From assembly GCA_921293015.1 (NCBI GenBank), contig OV121091.1, positions 14,909,755 to 14,973,754 on the forward strand: a stretch of 64,000 bases of DNA, given 5' to 3'. Under the pieces are notes generated by a model that did no database searches, was not told the origin of the DNA, and saw only the letters and a program-made list of their open reading frames with translations. A program made the position numbers and the translations under genes. The DNA comes from Phorcus lineatus (taxonomy: Eukaryota; Mollusca; Gastropoda; Trochida; Trochidae). This document shows, one piece after another, positions 48,724 through 60,080 of this stretch (its first letter is position 1; the number at the start of each line of letters is the position of its first letter).

Positions 48724-49401
48724 TGTCTTGGCAAAGGGATATGTGGACGTGACGTTAAGTCCCAAGAGCCAATTCTGGTGACAGAACTAATTCTGCGATT
48801 TGTAGTCTTAGTTCCAATGTGCTGACACCAACCATCCTTTACCATTTACCATTAATCATGATGATTTTCCTTCTGATATTCTATAAAACGTAATTCTACT
48901 AAAGATCTAGCAGAAAATGCATATAAACGGTTCTGGTTTCTTTTAAATGTGTGTCATTCACAATTATCAAGACTCTTTTTATCATAACGTTAAACAGTTT
49001 TTACGCATCTCTGATTCACTGACTCTGTTTTTTATCAATTATTATGAGTTGTTATAAAAAAGAGGAAGTACAAACGCTTCCACTTCTGCAAAAAATCATT
49101 ATCTTTAATCTTTCAAATTAAATGTTTGTATGTATTCTGGTATGGAATTCAATAGATTTTCATAGACGAGATGAGGTTATGTGGGGTTTAACGCGCTTTT
49201 ATGAGCATTTCACTTATGTCACGGCTACTTATGTTATTGCGAGAAAAAATTCACAAGACTATAGTGGTTACACATCGCGGTAAAACCTGCGAGCATCGGC
49301 TGAAACTATATATGTCGGCTGGAAGTAGCGAATCATGGGTGGTGCTGCGCTGCAATTCAGTATAGCATTCCACCCAAACCACATTGCGTATAGAACAGCA
49401 C
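48724..49401. repeat. 678-bp tandem duplication, copy 1
   Basis: The unit starts TGTCTTGGCAAAGGG and ends GTATAGAACAGCA. It repeats immediately at 49402 with only scattered substitutions and a one-base A-run difference near 49060. The high identity implies a recent event. It begins TG and ends CA, but there is no internal region, primer site or coding sequence, so tandem LTRs are not supported. Minus frames reading through the junction are by-products. Confidence 0.9.
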
Positions 49402-50079
49402 TGTCTTGGCAAAGGGATATGTGGACCTGACGTTAAGTCCCTAGGGCCAATTCTGGTGACAGAACTAATTCTGCGATTTGTAGTCTTAGTTCCAATGTGC
49501 TGACACCAACCATCCTTTACCATTTACCATTGATCATGATGATTTTCCTTCTGATATTCTATAAAACGTAATTCTACTAAAGATCTAGCAGAAAATGCAT
49601 ATAAACGGTTCTGGTTTCTTTTAAATGTGTGTCATTCACAATTATCAAGACTCTTTTTATCATAACGTTAAACAGTTTTTACGCATCTCTGATTCACTGA
49701 CTCTGTTTTTTATCAATTATTATGAGTTGTTATAAAAAGAGGAAGTACAAACGCTTCCACTTCTGCAAAAAATCATTATCTTTAATCTTTCAAATTAAAT
49801 GTTTGTATGTATTCTGGTATGGAATTCAATAGATTTTCATAGACGAGATGAGGTTATTTGGGGTTTAACGCGCTTTTATGAGCATTTCACTCATGTCACG
49901 GCTGCTAATGTTACTGCGAGAAAAAATCCACAAGACTATAGTGGTTAAACATCGCGGTAAAACCTGCGAGCATCGGCTGAAACTATATATGTCGGCTGGA
50001 AGTAGCGAATCATGGGTGGTGCTGCGTTGCAATTCAGTGTAGCATTTCACCCAAACCTCATTGCGTATAGAACAGCATT
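49402..50079. repeat. 678-bp tandem duplication, copy 2
   Basis: Second copy of 48724-49401. Differences include CTGACGTTAAGTCCCTAGGG against GTGACGTTAAGTCCCAAGAG and several single-base changes near 49850-50050. Homology stops after GAACAGCA at about 50078. Confidence 0.9.
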
Positions 50080-51271
50080 TTACTGCAGACAAATTTGCCA
50101 ATTTTTACCCCTTGGGTACTTTGCTAAGTTTAAAAAAAGGCCAACTTGTAACAAAGATAGTATGGGAAGTAAAAGCAACAACCTCTGTTGGGATGGTATG
50201 CGAGTGATAAAACTTCAAAATCTTAAAATCTAAACTTAAAATCTTCATTTGTTCATCATTTATTCTTATCTTAAAATATCTTAATGCTGTTTTAGGTTGA
50301 ACAGAAAGAAACGTGTATCGCTATGATAAATTCTTTTTAAAATGACGTGAGGTGCAAACATATGGTGTGACATAATCACTATGATGACGTCATCAATCAC
50401 AAACCAGTTGACAAGAATACAACTGGTAGTTGAAGTGTACCATGTGGTTTTTAAAATGTAATTAACGTGCAAATTTATTTAAGTAGTAATCTAAACGACA
50501 CAGTTGAAATAATAAAGTTGAAAATATTTCAGAATGACAAGCCTCAGAAGTTTACCTTTCTTTATTGAGACGAGGTGTCATTTACATGAAAGTTTCCATA
50601 GCAACTTTCGAAAGAAACATTTAAATATTCTTAAAACAAACTTGAAATTTATCTCAGCTGCGGGCTGTTACAGTAATTAGAGATCCCATGGGTGAGTTTC
50701 CTTACCATGTGCAAATTCCGGAACAAAAGATAAACCATGTTCATCTGTCGGAAGATAGTGATAACTTACTTTCGAAATACTCTTAGATAAGCTTTTTTTC
50801 TTCGTTCCAAATGCGCTGTTTCGTTCGTCGGTTATGTAATGTTTGTCAGTGACCAATACTATGAAAAATGAGTCTTTTTAAGGTATGTCGTTTTGTCATG
50901 TTCACTACATAATAACCAATGCGTTCGTCATAGTTTTAGATTATACCTGTTTCTTGTATCTGTTAATGATGTGTGTGAAAATGTTTGGGAAACTCGCAAC
51001 AGTTAATGGAGTTTTGTGTTTTAGTTTATGTGTTGGCAAGTGAAATGGCCTTTAATCAAAGTGGTAGACTAAACGTAATATCTATACAGTAAGTGAAAAA
51101 CCACGATTTTTTAAATATAGATTTACTAACCAACATAGCATATTGACCTCGTTATATTACATGGCAAAGGCCTTTTAGCAACACGAAAGATTTCCATGTG
51201 TAAAATGTTTTCATTTGCGAAATCTTTGTAAATAGTTTAACGTTGAAAATTTGCGACGCAAGTGGAATCTG
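50080..51271. other. Non-coding interval with an isolated CRE
   Basis: No gene. A perfect TGACGTCA lies at 50385-50392 (ATGATGACGTCATCA, itself palindromic), outside the foldback repeats. Confidence 0.4.
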
Positions 51272-51515
51272 CCGTAAGCCCGAGAAGTATTTAAGTCTGT
51301 TATGGTCAGAATGGGTGATTGGAAGAGAAAATCAATCCTTTCTGGGCGTGTTTAATAATTCCTCTGACAATCTTCCGTAAGCCCGAGAAGTGCTCATATA
51401 AGAATTTAGGTAAGTGTAGGTTTTTACGACTTGAACTACGTCTTTTATGGTGAGAATGGGTGATTGAAAGAGAAAATCAATCCTGTTTGATAATTCCTTT
51501 GACACTCGTTGTTTT
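51272..51515. repeat. Two-copy direct repeat with a 42-bp indel
   Basis: CCGTAAGCCCGAGAAGT occurs at 51272 and 51375. AGAATGGGTGATTG and AGAGAAAATCAATCCT follow in both. The first words are 103 bases apart and the second 145 apart, so the second copy carries about 42 extra bases. Confidence 0.8.
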
Positions 51516-52540
51516 ACCTGAAAGAGGACTAAAGATTTTTTTCTTTATCTTTTAAATGACATTAATAGGTAGATGTATCAACTTGTCATTACCTCTGAAT
51601 ATCAAATTCAATGTGGAAACAGTTATTTATGGCATCGTTTAAGGCTTTCTGTCGGTAATGGTGATTGGTTTGTATTAAATGCATCAGTGCTAAATGTTAA
51701 TGGCATTTGATGTAAGAATAGTCCTGATGTTATAAAGATTACTGAAATCTTTAAAAGCTATTCTTGAAGTGAACGAGAAATCATCAATTCAGGTAGATAT
51801 ATTATTTGAGAATAGGTTTAGGAATCATGACCGTTTGATGAAGGTCATGCCACCTGAACTCTTAGAGAATAATGACTTCTCTGCCAATGACTTGAATATT
51901 GTGTCTGTGTGAAAACTGGTTCAATAAAGTAAAGGTTCAGACATGTTTTTGTACAGTAACTGTATATTGGAACTCTACATACAGTTAGCAGGCTCTGCCC
52001 ACCATTTGTCGCATCTTACTCGGCAAGGATAACTCGCTCCAATCATTAACACTAGCTAACTTAAGCTTTGCTGCTGTGACCCAATATCAATACTTTGAAT
52101 GCATCTTCGACAAAAAGATCAAATATTTGTAAAATGTCTCATTTCACTCTCAGTAACTTTGTGAGAAAGAACACTTTAATATGGGGAAATACATTAGCGA
52201 ATCACTAGGACTTTTGCAAGTTGTGCCATGCGGAGGACTTTGCATTGCTCTTTTTCTTTGCAAGTTGTATCACCAACAGGGTTGTGGTTATATACATATT
52301 TCAAAAGTAGCTTAAAAGGAAATGTTTAGCCATCGTAGTTTACACAATATGCATTTACCTTTCTTTCACAAGAAAAGGAGTTTTAATAGCAACTTGAATA
52401 TTATATATTCTTGAACTTATTTCTCTCAACAAATGTTGTATTTATTTACATACTTTTTTGTAATCAAACCTTATAAATGCGTTAAAAGATATTTGTTATT
52501 TTATGTATTTGTTTGGTGATATAATAAAAATGTAAATATA
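51516..52540. other. Non-coding interval, nothing clear
   Basis: No gene, RNA or repeat I can support. Confidence 0.4.
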
Positions 52541-52638
52541 TATATATATGTATATTTAGATTAAATATAATATACTTCACATAGTCGTTTGCAGAATCAT
52601 TTTAATCCTTAATCTATATATATTTATATATATATACG

Positions 52639-52688
<50 letters not shown>

Positions 52689-52689
52689 C

Positions 52690-52721
<32 letters not shown>

Positions 52722-52735
52722 CGTATATATATAAT
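52541..52735. repeat. Palindromic AT block with ACGT markers
   Basis: Long (AT)n tracts between about 52622 and 52732 are punctuated by TATACGTTATA and its inverse, TATAACGTATA (twice). The block can fold on itself over its whole length. It resembles the AT palindrome at 727-857 but shares no arm sequence with it. Confidence 0.85.
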
Positions 52736-53804
52736 TATTTACATAATGAATAATTTTGTCAAATGATTCATCTTTACATGAAAACAAGGTCAAGTGTTTG
52801 CTTGTTACAAAATTATTTCATTACATAAATTATTGTATTCGTACCATTGAAATAGAAAATATAGATTTTTACTTAACATTATGTAAAATTGTATAAATTA
52901 TCTTAGTATATATAACAATGAGTTTATATGTTAATGTTGATTAAAACATGTGTCTCATAGATGAGTTACACATGATGTTAACTAGTTTCTAGTCTGTTCA
53001 GGTTCATACATGTGTTAATGAATGTAATGGTGTTTGTAAACATACAGTTGTTAAGAATTGTTTATCTGTACATATGATGATATTTAATGTTGATAATACT
53101 ATTGATGACCTTTCTTTCAATCTCCCGCATAAGTTTCGCATAAACATGACGTTTTACAACAGTGACGAAAAGATTTACACATTTTAACTGCTTACATAGA
53201 AAACAACTACCCATATCATCCAACAATATCATATTGACGATAATAGCGATACAAAAATGTCTAATGCACAACTTTATGAAATGTAGTTAATAGTTACTAT
53301 GTTAAGAAGACCAGTTCAGATTTGGCAGTTTTAAAAAATTATTTGACGTTAGAACACTCTTTGGTAAAAGCTTTTCGACGTTTCATCATTTGATATATTT
53401 CAACAGCATTGGTTTTATATGGCACTGTCGACTTTTGTGCAAAGATTGTCAGAGTTGAAATATCAAGTTGGCATCTCCAAATGCGCCGATTTCATGGTTT
53501 TATGAGCTCTTACAGATTTTATGAGAACCCCCAAAATAGAACGAAGCATTACTTACTCGTCGAAATGAAAATGCAAAAGACCAAAGGAAACCCCCTAGGC
53601 CATGACACTTCTTAGCGCTTGACTGACCCCAAATTAATAATCCTTTACGGCTTTGCTCACTCCTTGCAGTCGGACAGTTGTATGTACATCTTAATCAGAA
53701 GGCGATTGAGATGGATGACAATTAATGTTCTTTGACATGTTTTATCCCAAGTATCTCGCTAATGACTTCATGTTAGATTCACGAGCCCTTTGAGACTATT
53801 CTAA
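52736..53804. other. Non-coding interval, nothing clear
   Basis: A+T-rich. Frames 53062-53271 (minus) and 53409-53615 (plus) lack recognisable domains, though the latter ends just upstream of the cluster at 53805-53885. Confidence 0.4.
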
Positions 53805-53885
53805 GGATCACGTGACTCATCGAGACATGATGGCGGACGTGATCTCTTGTGACCAATCAGTGCACACCCTCATCCTGATTGGACG
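53805..53885. promoter_or_regulatory. Dense promoter-like cluster: E-box, AP-1, YY1, two CCAAT
   Basis: In 75 bases lie CACGTG (53809-53814) overlapping TGACTCA (53813-53819), GATGGCGG (53829-53836, YY1-like), CCAAT (53853-53857) and an inverted CCAAT (ATTGG, 53878-53882). The area is rich in CpG against an A+T-rich background. A TATATAATA-like word occurs about 200 bases downstream (near 54080). This is the strongest promoter or enhancer candidate in the window. The gene it serves is not visible. Confidence 0.45.
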
Positions 53886-55040
53886 ATTTTTTTCACAACG
53901 ATGGCTGTGTCAGGACGAAGCATTATCACGGAGTTCCAATCGGGCGGAAAGATAATGAATCCCATGGGACTATTACTCACATATTCCTCTCTGTACCGCC
54001 ATACACTTTCCATCCAGTAAATGTACAATGTTGAACGGGAGTGTGTTACAAGGTCGAGGGATTCTACTATCCATGCGCTATATAATATAGTTCTCGGGGG
54101 TAGGGATAGTGTTCCTAAAATGCTGAATTGAACTTCAGAGACTTGGGTGCCATGAGGGAAATTATATATTTAACGCTACTCTGCCTCTGTTAAGTTAAGT
54201 GTTTGGGTTCAGGAGAGGTTATGACAATAATCATTTGATGCATCGTGAAATTAATGGAGCTTTGTATCATGGTAACAATGGGCTATTGTTGTCCCAGGTC
54301 AACGCTTCTGCATCTGGACGAATGGTTGTTTGCTTTGACGTAAACGCCTTTGAATCATACGCTCAATAATATTGATCAGGTATTTGAAATCGCTAACACA
54401 AATTGTCGTTTTTACATTTGATTAATATGTGAGCACCTCGTTGCTCTTTTGTTGTAATCAGCTACGTTGTTAATGTTATTGTTTCTTTGTGTAGTGATTA
54501 ATTTAGGAAACGAGAAAAAGTCCGTATAATCAGTTATTCAGATATAAGGAGTTACAAGTGGAACGAACTTTATGGATAATTACTCGAATGCTATTTGATT
54601 TGAAAAAAACGTCTTGAAGATGCAAAACGGATCATTGAAAGCAAATCTGGAACCATTTGAAGAATCCAATTTCAGGAAGTCAATTTGAATGTTTAAAAAG
54701 ATCGTTACATTAGAATTAATGGAAAAATGACAATTTCGATTGTTTTCAAAAGTAAAATCTTGTTGATATTTCGAAAAAATGGAATTTGAGTGAATATGAT
54801 GTTTCAAATATCGAAAGCATTAAACTTATGTTTGATTAATCAATAAGAAATAAATTTACTTTGTGTCTGCATTTTAAGGTTTGCGTGTCTCCCCTCGTTT
54901 TCAGCTGTTAGACTCTTAAAAGAAATATTTAAAGTCAAAACATAAATCAATAAGACATTTCCGGCAACACGCAACCAAGATCATTGGGCACATTTGACAA
55001 GATAACCATTTGGGTGGCAATTGTCTGTTGTGAACGTAGA
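53886..55040. other. Non-coding interval, nothing clear
   Basis: If 53805-53885 is a promoter, a first exon could lie here, but no frame or donor site stands out. Minus frames 54580-54807 and 54916-55134 are not recognised. Confidence 0.35.
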
Positions 55041-55385
55041 GAATACTAAACGACGTCCCGTTTAATAACACATTCAGAAACGAGTGTGTGGTTTGGTATT
55101 TAACGAGCGAAAGCGAGTTAGATACCCATACCATTCACGAGTTTCATACAAATGTAATCATACGGGACTGAGTTTAGTATCTTATTTATTACTCGCTGAA
55201 TTATATCAAAGAAAAATCATGAAAATCGCCGGGATAACCACTGTCGCTGCGCCGCTACCATTGTGACGTCATGCTTAACGATTGTGACGTCATGTGACGT
55301 CAATCAACACGCGATGTTATTACACAATGTGTAATAACTTTGTAGATTTATTAAACGGCGGTATCTTTAACGGGAGAGTAATAGT
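55041..55385 (+). mobile_element. CRE-bearing foldback repeat, copy 3 (diverged)
   Basis: Palindrome arms GAATACTAAACGACGTCCCG (55041-55060) and its inverse (about 55161-55181) flank AACGAGCGAAAGCGAGTT. The body carries three perfect CREs (55264-55271, 55284-55291, 55295-55302) and ends GAGAGTAATA. Body sequence differs substantially from copies 1 and 2, but the plan is the same. It may be a sister subfamily. Confidence 0.6.
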
Positions 55386-57023
55386 AACATTTGTGTTACA
55401 ATACTTTATACCTTCTGATAAATTACTGCGGATAAAGTCGTGCATAAGATCATTGAAATGACTCTCAGGTTTGCACGCATCTTTTATATTGAAACTGTTA
55501 AACGCAATAACGTGTATTTGGCAAATCAAGAATCGGTTTTCAAGTTAAGGGTTCAATGATGTCTGATGTCCAATGGTTTCGTTGATCGTTGTAGTGCTTA
55601 GTTCGACCCTAATTGAAATAAAGCTATTTGATATAATTGTACTGCAGCCAATTAAGACGTGTCATATTGCATGAACTATACTTTCTCTTGGTCTTAGATT
55701 ACACTAAAACCTTTGGGAAAGCAGGAATATTCACCTGCTGTCCAGTAATAATACAATATTCACCCCCTAAATTCTCACTATTGATGTTTGTATACAAAGA
55801 AATTGTTACTATAGAAGATATGTAGAAGGTGTTCTCAAACACAATTTCATGGTGGAAACAACATTTTGTGTTACTCACGCACTGTACGTTTCAAGTTCAT
55901 TATTCATTCGTATTGTATCACTTTATCATGTATATAAAATAATGCGTTTTCGATGTTTAAACATTAGAGGCTAAGTTAAGACAGCTCACCAAAGCCATCG
56001 TACAGTCCAGATATGAATCTCATTGTCATACTTGGGACCATATTGTCCACGTCATCCAGAATATTGATAACCCACCTAGCACCCTATATGGAATATCGAA
56101 CGCTTTTGCCAGTCATTACCATTAGGGTATTTGTATGACCCTATTTCCAGTTACTACTTTCTGCTCAAACCTACCTACACCATTGCTCTGAAGGACTTTC
56201 ACAATATTGAATTATGAACTGAGATTATCAAAGTCATTGTTTTGTAAATGAAATAACTATTCATCTATCCATTCGCCTTTCAGCGAAATATGATGCTTGA
56301 ACCCCTGTTCCTAGATTGTCTCATGGTAACATTTATTATCTTTGACATATAGAGGAAAGCTGTATGTATTTAACATTCCATAGATTTGTATTATATTACA
56401 TTTATTCCTTCAAGTTATTTACTTTTTCCAAATTATTTTCTTTCAATTCCTCAACCATTTAACTGAACCTGTATGTAGGTTTCCTTTACTGTCATGTGTA
56501 TTTAACCTGTATCACACGTGTTTTCGTTATTGTCATACGTTATTTAATAGGTCTTGTATGCAAGAGTCCTTTGCTATCACAAGAAATAAAACTGATATCA
56601 CAAGTGTTTTGTTTCGTGATATACATGTATGACATGAATGACTCTGCGTGTATGTTTCCGTTAATGTTACGATTGCCTTAACTGATATCATTTGTGTTTC
56701 CTTTACAGACATTGTCTTTAATCGGCAGTGTATGACAATTGTATGTTTCCTCTAGTACATCGATTTGCATAAATAGTTTCTTTATGTTAGATTTACATTA
56801 GTTTATGCTACGTGTATGTTGACTCTAATGTCAAATTCATTTAAACTTATGTCACAGATATTCCCGTAACTGTCTCACGTATTCCACTCGTTGCTTTATT
56901 TTTATGTTCTGTACTTCACACATGCTACCTGACGCTATTTTTCTTTGGTCTTTGTTCTCACTTATGTTTCCAAAGATTGCCCGTAATTATGTTTTTTTAC
57001 AAAGTTAATTCACATTAAAATGC
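55386..57023. other. Non-coding interval, nothing clear
   Basis: No supportable gene. Short frames at 55637-55825 and 56496-56681 have no recognisable motif. Confidence 0.45.
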
Positions 57024-57296
57024 TTAATACTCGCCCGTTTGAGAGACCGCAATGTAATATTAATACGGCAATATCAAACTAGTGTAATACCGCTTCACGT
57101 ATGATGTCACAATATTGTGTTGTTGTGACGTCACAACATTAGCACCGTCGTCACAAAAGTCGCGGACATGTTTAGTTCAGTAAAAAATTGGCAATTTGCT
57201 TGATCATTGGGGTCATGTAACAAACAAAATACTAAATTTCCTTCCATTTTCCTTCCAAACTATTTTTTTTATTAAACTCGTTAATGAGTTAATGAG
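57024..57296 (-). mobile_element. CRE-bearing foldback repeat, copy 4 (reverse strand)
   Basis: The reverse complement follows copy 1: CCGCGACTTTTGTGACG, a perfect CRE (57126-57133), a degenerate second CRE (TGACATCA), CACTAGTTTGATATTGCCG and CGGGCGAGTATT at its end. The palindrome half, ATTAAACTCGTTAATGAG, is present at about 57279-57296 but the outer arm is missing. Confidence 0.65.
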
Positions 57297-57984
57297 CCGC
57301 CATCATTCAAACCTTTTAAGCAACTTTTCAAGTGTAAAAGTATTCATTTGGACACAGTTAAATAAATGTCAATTTGAACTTGCGTCTGTGGTTCTGTCAA
57401 GATAATTATGTCGTAATATTATATGTTCAAATATGACGCCCCTCACAGGGAAATTTATAATACATGTAACTCTTCAAACACCATGTGTGATTGTACTCCT
57501 TTCAAATGGTCGTACAAATGTCCGTTCGAAACGTCATGCAAGGAGAATTTATAAAGGGTTATCAAAATGTATTATGCGTAATTATTTGAATTCCTCGCAG
57601 TTACAAATGGATATAACTATAGCTTTTATATAAATATAATAGTACTTTCAAAGGAACGGATATTTTATTTGTGAAAGAAAATTCATTGCATAACATACTG
57701 TATGTATTGGTTGTTCTAAGGTGGATATATCATGGAGATGAACTTTTTTGGGCCTAATGACTCTTAAAGTTTAAGTTTTGGGCTTATTGTGAGGTTTTGA
57801 ATGGATAGTTGAATGTTACATTTACAATTACATCTCAATTCAAGCATTACAAAGATGGAATAGTGGATGACATTGATGCGGTGCACTAATTCCTGTATCA
57901 TACATAAATCACGATTTTGGTAATCCCGAAGGAACAACGTATGATGGATGGATGGATGAACTGTTCATGGCTGAATTATTTGAG
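57297..57984. other. Non-coding interval, nothing clear
   Basis: No recognisable gene. A GATG/GGAT microsatellite of four units lies at about 57940-57958. Confidence 0.4.
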
Positions 57985-58300
57985 AGTTTGAAGGCTTGAT
58001 TCCCTGAGAGACCCGTAATGTCAACTTTGGCAAGAGACTTTGTTCAAAGTGTGCCTCTGTTATACAGCAGTGCAGTTGGGTACCTGGTACGAAAGTGAAA
58101 GAAGAGTGAATGATAACTATATAAAGCACACCAATTGACAGCTCGGCTGCATACTTCCAGGAGGTGTACATGTGAATGGGTACGGAACGATATTTGTCCT
58201 TACACCAGGTTTATAATGATGAATCGCTTTGAACATGCCCCCTCAAGGTGTGGAAAACAGCGCATTATAAGTAACCTTAGTATTACCTTTTATCATTATC
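57985..58300 (+). mobile_element. tRNA-derived SINE, family II, copy 3
   Basis: A decayed B-box-like GCTTGATTCCC near 57993 is followed by CAGTTGGGTACCTGGTACG, GTGAAAG, ACTATATAAAGCAC, CGCTTTGAACATG, AAGGTGTGGAAAACAGCGC and ATTATAAGTAACC. This is the layout of lophotrochozoan SINEs with a conserved 3' domain and a GCGC-TATAAGT tail. The end passes into a degenerate TTATTA-like tail. Neighbouring frames 57965-58171 and 58135-58380 are shadows. Confidence 0.6.
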
Positions 58301-59899
58301 AAATCGAACTAATATCGATACTAATCGATACAAAGCATTGTTTAGCTCATCAAATATCAGGATATCCAGGTACATGTTGAGGTTATCGACGGATAAGGGC
58401 ACCCAAGGGCTCGCGTGTTTGTGACTTATGTGATGACGTCAATCTAATAATGTTTAATTAATATCTATAACAGCTTTTTATTATAAATTCAGTCATCTCG
58501 AGAAGTAATTTTGTTTTCACCCAACGTAGTAAACACTAATTCAAAATAATTCCCAGTAGCCTCTGGCATTCACATAAATAAAACATACAGATCAAAATGG
58601 ACGGATTCAACTGCTGGTTTAACTAATGCTGCAAGGGTTTCCTGGTAGGTAAATCTCCCATCGTTTTGTGTTCATCAAGCGTCATTGTGCTTGGTCTACT
58701 CATACACAGATCCAATCAGCCAGTATTCACGGGATCCCTTTTCCAACACAGAGTATGTATATTTCATGTTTCATTTCGCTCCTAGTAGCACCACTGCAGT
58801 ACTTGAGCGTAAAGTTGGCGAGCGTCTGTGTCATTAGTTGATTGCGGCTGTTGTATGTAAACTAGAGCGTTGTGAACGATGATATTAATAATTGATGTTT
58901 CTGCAAAGCATGAAGAGCTGGAACAGGGGGTGCTCTCAATCTGGCGTTTCGCCTCTATTGACTCGATCACACACATACTTGGCAATTTCCATAAATTTTC
59001 ATCAGCGTTTCCCAGGGGATGTTTTACCTAAACAAAGAAGTATGATACGGTTTTATATTGCATGATTACAGGGCTTATTGCTGCTGGCAAACATATTCTA
59101 TTGGACGGAATTATGTCGTTTTTTTAAATCACAGTACGTTCAATAATAGCTGGAAAATGAGTAAACCTTGCACCACTTCAATTTCCATCAATAAAATTGA
59201 TGTTATTTTGTTTAGAAAAACCACTGCCTACTGCTGTTGATTCAATTTGATGATCAGAGACACGAATCAAAATATTCATCATATATTCATTAACCCCAAT
59301 GAAATGTTATCTGAAATCGTAGAATTTCACCTTTTTATACGTATATTCGTCTGCAAACAACGAGCATAATTTGCAACACATATTAGCATTTAAAAAATAT
59401 ATTTAAGAGTTGAGTGGTGCAATTTTTCTCGGATCACAGATAAAATCTACACCGGCTTTTTCTTTTAGGGTTTGTACGGCGATAATTGTTCACCAATCGC
59501 GATTAACTGATATATCGAGATATCAAATGTTCCCCTATGACACCATACAATTTACGTTAATGTTATTGAATCTATAAAAAAAACTTAAGTCATGGAATTT
59601 TAACGCATGGTCATTTAAAGCCTTCTATGTAAATACTCGTCTATTTTCGCCTGAACAAAACAAACTCTTTTGTTATCTACGTGATGGTGCACCTGCGTTA
59701 AAGGAGAGAAAATGTGTTGTTCTTTGTTAATGACAGCAGCGAATAAATCACAGATATCTGAGGCTACTGTAAAGCATAAGTATTTCAGTAATTTGTAGGA
59801 ACATCGAATGGTCTGTAAATAGCCTCACCTGGCTTATTTGATAGTCACCTTGGAGCAAGTTGGTCCTGACAGGGGCGATAACTCTTGGTGCCAGGTTTG
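58301..59899. other. Non-coding interval with one CRE
   Basis: A perfect TGACGTCA occurs at 58434-58441. No gene is recognisable; the frames at 58782-58985 and 59058-59240 have no known domain. Confidence 0.4.
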
Positions 59900-60080
59900 G
59901 TAACCGGAAGCAACCATCTTACACAGGCGATTCCCTAGACTTAGCCTTGGTAGGTATATAAGGAACTACGGTCATTCACAAATAGCGCGCGTGGGTTTGT
60001 GTTGTATATGTTGTGTAGTGTTGACATAATTCTATAGCCTTAAAGAACTACAAATAGTCCGAATATATCTCAAAATGTGA
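59900..60080 (+). promoter_or_regulatory. Promoter-like patch: ETS, YY1-like, TATA, then a donor-like GTGAGT
   Basis: CCGGAAG (59904-59910, ETS/GABP) is followed by ACCATCTT (inverse YY1-like), TATATAAG (59955-59962), a TCATTC initiator-like word (59972-59977) and a CpG cluster, GCGCGCG (59985-59991). AATGTGAGTTCC near 60076 could be a splice donor closing a non-coding first exon. The TATA-to-Inr distance is short (about 17 bases), which weakens the model. Confidence 0.25.

Noticed and set aside
48516-49523. Minus-strand frames starting MVKDGWCQHIG in both duplicated copies
   Set aside because: They differ at amino-acid-changing sites and run across the duplication junction into unrelated sequence, so they are not maintained as protein.
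48724-50079. Pair of LTRs (units begin TG and end CA)
   Set aside because: The copies abut with no internal region, primer-binding site or polypurine tract. Tandem duplication explains it better.
57995-58015. CCCTGAGAGACCCG resembles miR-125
   Set aside because: It has an internal insertion relative to the mature form, no hairpin, and lies inside a SINE.
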